A stretch of 7,551 bases of DNA from Granulosicoccus sp964498925. Lineage in GTDB: Bacteria > Pseudomonadota > Gammaproteobacteria > Granulosicoccales > Granulosicoccaceae. The notes below the pieces were generated by a model. It made no database searches and was not told where the DNA came from. It saw only the letters and a list, made by a program, of their open reading frames with translations. Of this stretch, positions 6,769 through 7,551 are shown piece after piece. Position 1 is the first letter of the stretch, and each line of letters opens with the position of its first letter. The stretch spans positions 1 through 7,551 of the forward strand of contig CAZCKD010000175.1 of NCBI GenBank assembly GCA_964498925.1. Reading direction: 5' to 3'. A program made the position numbers and the translations under genes.

Positions 6769-7551
6769 GGCCAACTTGTTTTTTATTTCCCGATGAACGT
6801 CTTCGGTAATCGGATAAGATCTCATGGTCCATACGGCTGCCAATTTAAACAATATGCACGGCCCTCCATATAGGAGCGCCAACCACATGAGCGACCCTTC
6901 CGAATTTGTATCGGTGGCGCTAAAACCGCCCAGTTCTAGCAGCGGAAACGCAATGCCGATGGCTAGACCATAAGACAACTTGGTGGCAGTGCCCCACAGT
7001 GCGAAAAATAAACCGGGACGGCGATACCCGCTTTCCAGTTCATCCCACTCGATGACATCCGCATTGATTGCGCTGGGTAATGACAGATCTGCTCCAGCTG
7101 CAAAACCTGTAATGGCCACAATGATAAAAAAGATGACCAGGGAGGACTCGTTCAGTAACGGTGCCCAGATAAAAAACAAACACGCTAACAGCATGGCTGC
7201 CGACCAGGTTTTATGTTTTCCAAAGCGTCGAGAAATGGCAACCCAAACAGGGACCCCCACCGCTGCAGAAACAAAATAAACAAAAAGAAGCGGCCCCGCC
7301 ATATCCGGCACTTTCAACACATGCGTAACAAAGAGTAAAAACAGGGTTGCAGGTATGGCATTCGCTACGGCGTTTAGTAAGAAGCTCACCAGTAGCCGTC
7401 TAAAAGGATTATCCGATTTCATTAACGCCCAGGCTGACGAAATAGAATTGGTGGGAAGAGCTGTCCTTGCAGTATCAGGAACACACTTTGCGGCCCATAC
7501 GGTAGAGATGGCTAGAGTGGCCAGAACCAATAGAGTAATGGCATAAAGTGT
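6757..7551 (-). CDS. MFS transporter, GPH (glycoside-pentoside-hexuronide:cation symporter) type, C-terminal part
   Basis: The frame stays open through the right window edge, so the N-terminal part lies outside. A TTG at 7530 is an internal codon, not the start. Of the 264 residues seen there are about seven hydrophobic segments (roughly 1-22, 51-78, 86-106, 115-133, 137-159, 180-208 and 221-243 counted from the edge). These fit helices 6-12 of a 12-helix carrier. RRFGKHK (108-114) is the basic loop usual between helices 8 and 9. The stretch NADVIEWDE (163-171), followed by RRPGLFFALWG, is the signature of the GPH/MFS_2 group (MelB relatives). The protein should sit in the inner membrane and couple substrate uptake to Na+ or H+; the substrate cannot be read. 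Many GPH-like carriers in marine gammaproteobacteria act on something other than melibiose-type sugars. The short C-terminal tail is basic (ends LALRR), and its final codons overlap the SNF2 gene end. Confidence 0.9.
   Translation of the reverse strand, partial: TLYAITLLVLATLAISTVWAAKCVPDTARTALPTNSISSAWALMKSDNPFRRLLVSFLLNAVANAIPATLFLLFVTHVLKVPDMAGPLLFVYFVSAAVGVPVWVAISRRFGKHKTWSAAMLLACLFFIWAPLLNESSLVIFFIIVAITGFAAGADLSLPSAINADVIEWDELESGYRRPGLFFALWGTATKLSYGLAIGIAFPLLELGGFSATDTNSEGSLMWLALLYGGPCILFKLAAVWTMRSYPITEDVHREIKNKLALRR

Noticed and set aside
6777..6789. T-rich run after the SNF2-family stop codon as an intrinsic terminator
   Set aside because: No stable GC-rich stem sits directly before it, and the run encodes Lys/Asn codons of the convergent transporter.

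Overview
The window looks like ordinary chromosomal DNA of a gammaproteobacterium, probably marine or another aquatic lineage. The evidence is a SWIM/SNF2 helicase of the type common in that class, an OmpA-like lipoprotein with a classical lipobox, intermediate base composition and ATG/GTG starts. The taxonomic guess rests on protein flavour only; there is no rRNA or other marker gene.

Layout, left to right: (1) the 3' end of an unrecognised gene (+, ends 563) with a long Asp/Glu/Phe tail; (2) a zinc-dependent histone-deacetylase-family amidohydrolase (-, 567-1490); (3) a 125-bp divergent promoter region; (4) an alpha/beta hydrolase (+, 1616-2488); (5) an OmpA-like peptidoglycan-binding lipoprotein (-, 2501-3097); (6) a 380-bp gap (3098-3477) with no convincing gene but some coding-like small frames; (7) a 1096-aa SWIM zinc-finger SNF2-family ATPase (+, 3478-6768); (8) the C-terminal half of a GPH-type MFS sugar/cation symporter (-, 6757 to the window edge).

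The six genes alternate strand strictly (+ - + - + -). No two neighbours can share an operon inside the window. Each tail-to-tail pair is extremely tight: gaps of 3 and 12 bp and one 12-bp overlap of coding ends, with no terminator hairpin between any of them. The genes show no obvious common pathway: an amidohydrolase, a hydrolase, an envelope anchor, a DNA/nucleoprotein remodeller and a transporter. I see no CRISPR, mobile element, tRNA, rRNA or recognisable defence island.

The least explained material is the acidic pentapeptide-like tail of the first gene, the 380-bp gap upstream of the helicase gene, and the altered active-site-proximal motif in the deacetylase-like protein. I do not find a clear new multi-gene system here.
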